A DNA stretch of 5,017 nucleotides from CAZAKZ01 sp964485695 (GTDB lineage: Bacteria > Planctomycetota > JAFGQW01): contig CAZAKZ010000262.1 in the NCBI GenBank assembly GCA_964485695.1, positions 1-5,017 on the forward strand, in the 5' to 3' direction. The position numbers and the translations under genes are program-made. The notes beneath the pieces are model-generated. The model saw nothing but the letters and a program-made list of their open reading frames with translations. It had not been told where the DNA came from and searched no databases. Of the stretch, positions 5,007 through 5,017 are shown piece by piece (the stretch's first letter is position 1; every line of letters starts with the position of its first letter).

Positions 5007-5017
5007 CTATCAGTAAG
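4992..5017 (-). CDS. probable upstream continuation of the last gene in a shifted frame
   Basis: In the neighbouring minus-strand frame, the bases from 5016 read LLIDPGLGKK before running into a stop. A pattern such as IDPGLG followed by TTIL is typical of the blade turns in this type of protein. Removing one A from the A5 run would join it to the downstream frame as LLIDPGLGKSGFETTIL. The stretch is only 26 bases long, so this is a tentative call. Confidence 0.35.

Overview
The window looks like part of a chromosome of a planctomycete-type bacterium (Planctomycetota or a close relative). This is inferred from the gene content: large secreted proteins made of beta-strand repeats, an FG-GAP/VCBS repeat protein, and a C-terminal domain of about 100 residues found on three of the four genes. 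The genes are GC-rich with strong G/C preference at third codon positions. No housekeeping, RNA, phage or CRISPR genes are present, so the phylum call is moderate and the genus unknown.

Layout. (1) Bases 1-1022, plus strand: the 3' part of a secreted beta-propeller-like gene, with an apparent frameshift near base 55. (2) Bases 1041-1077: a 16-bp hairpin between two convergent genes. (3) Bases 1090-2451, minus strand: a 453-residue FG-GAP/VCBS protein with a signal peptide and a single in-frame UGA. (4) Bases 2485-3005: a 520-bp divergent intergenic region with candidate promoters for both flanking genes and one terminator-like hairpin. (5) Bases 3006-4010, plus strand: a complete secreted two-domain beta-sandwich protein. 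(6) Bases 4011-4391: a non-coding stretch with an almost perfect 38-bp inverted repeat and two smaller hairpins. (7) Bases 4392 to the right edge, minus strand: the 3' part of another secreted propeller-like gene, with an apparent frameshift near the edge.

The main result is in gene 3 of this list. A standard gene caller would split it into two ORFs, but both halves are in the same frame and are separated by one UGA codon followed directly by UGC. Twelve to 32 bases after the UGA, the mRNA forms a 7-bp perfect stem (8 with a G-U pair) with the 5-nt loop AGCUG. Its stem length, loop size, loop G and distance from the UGA all match the bacterial SECIS pattern. I therefore call it a candidate exported selenoprotein with a Sec-Cys pair (residues 111-112) between its first two calcium-binding-type repeats. 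The Sec machinery (selA, selB, selC, selD) is not in the window, so this remains a prediction.

The four genes do not form an operon. They alternate in strand (convergent, divergent, convergent) and each probably has its own promoter. What links them is that all appear to be exported, surface or extracellular proteins. Three share the C-terminal domain, which could be a common adhesion, sorting or anchoring module.
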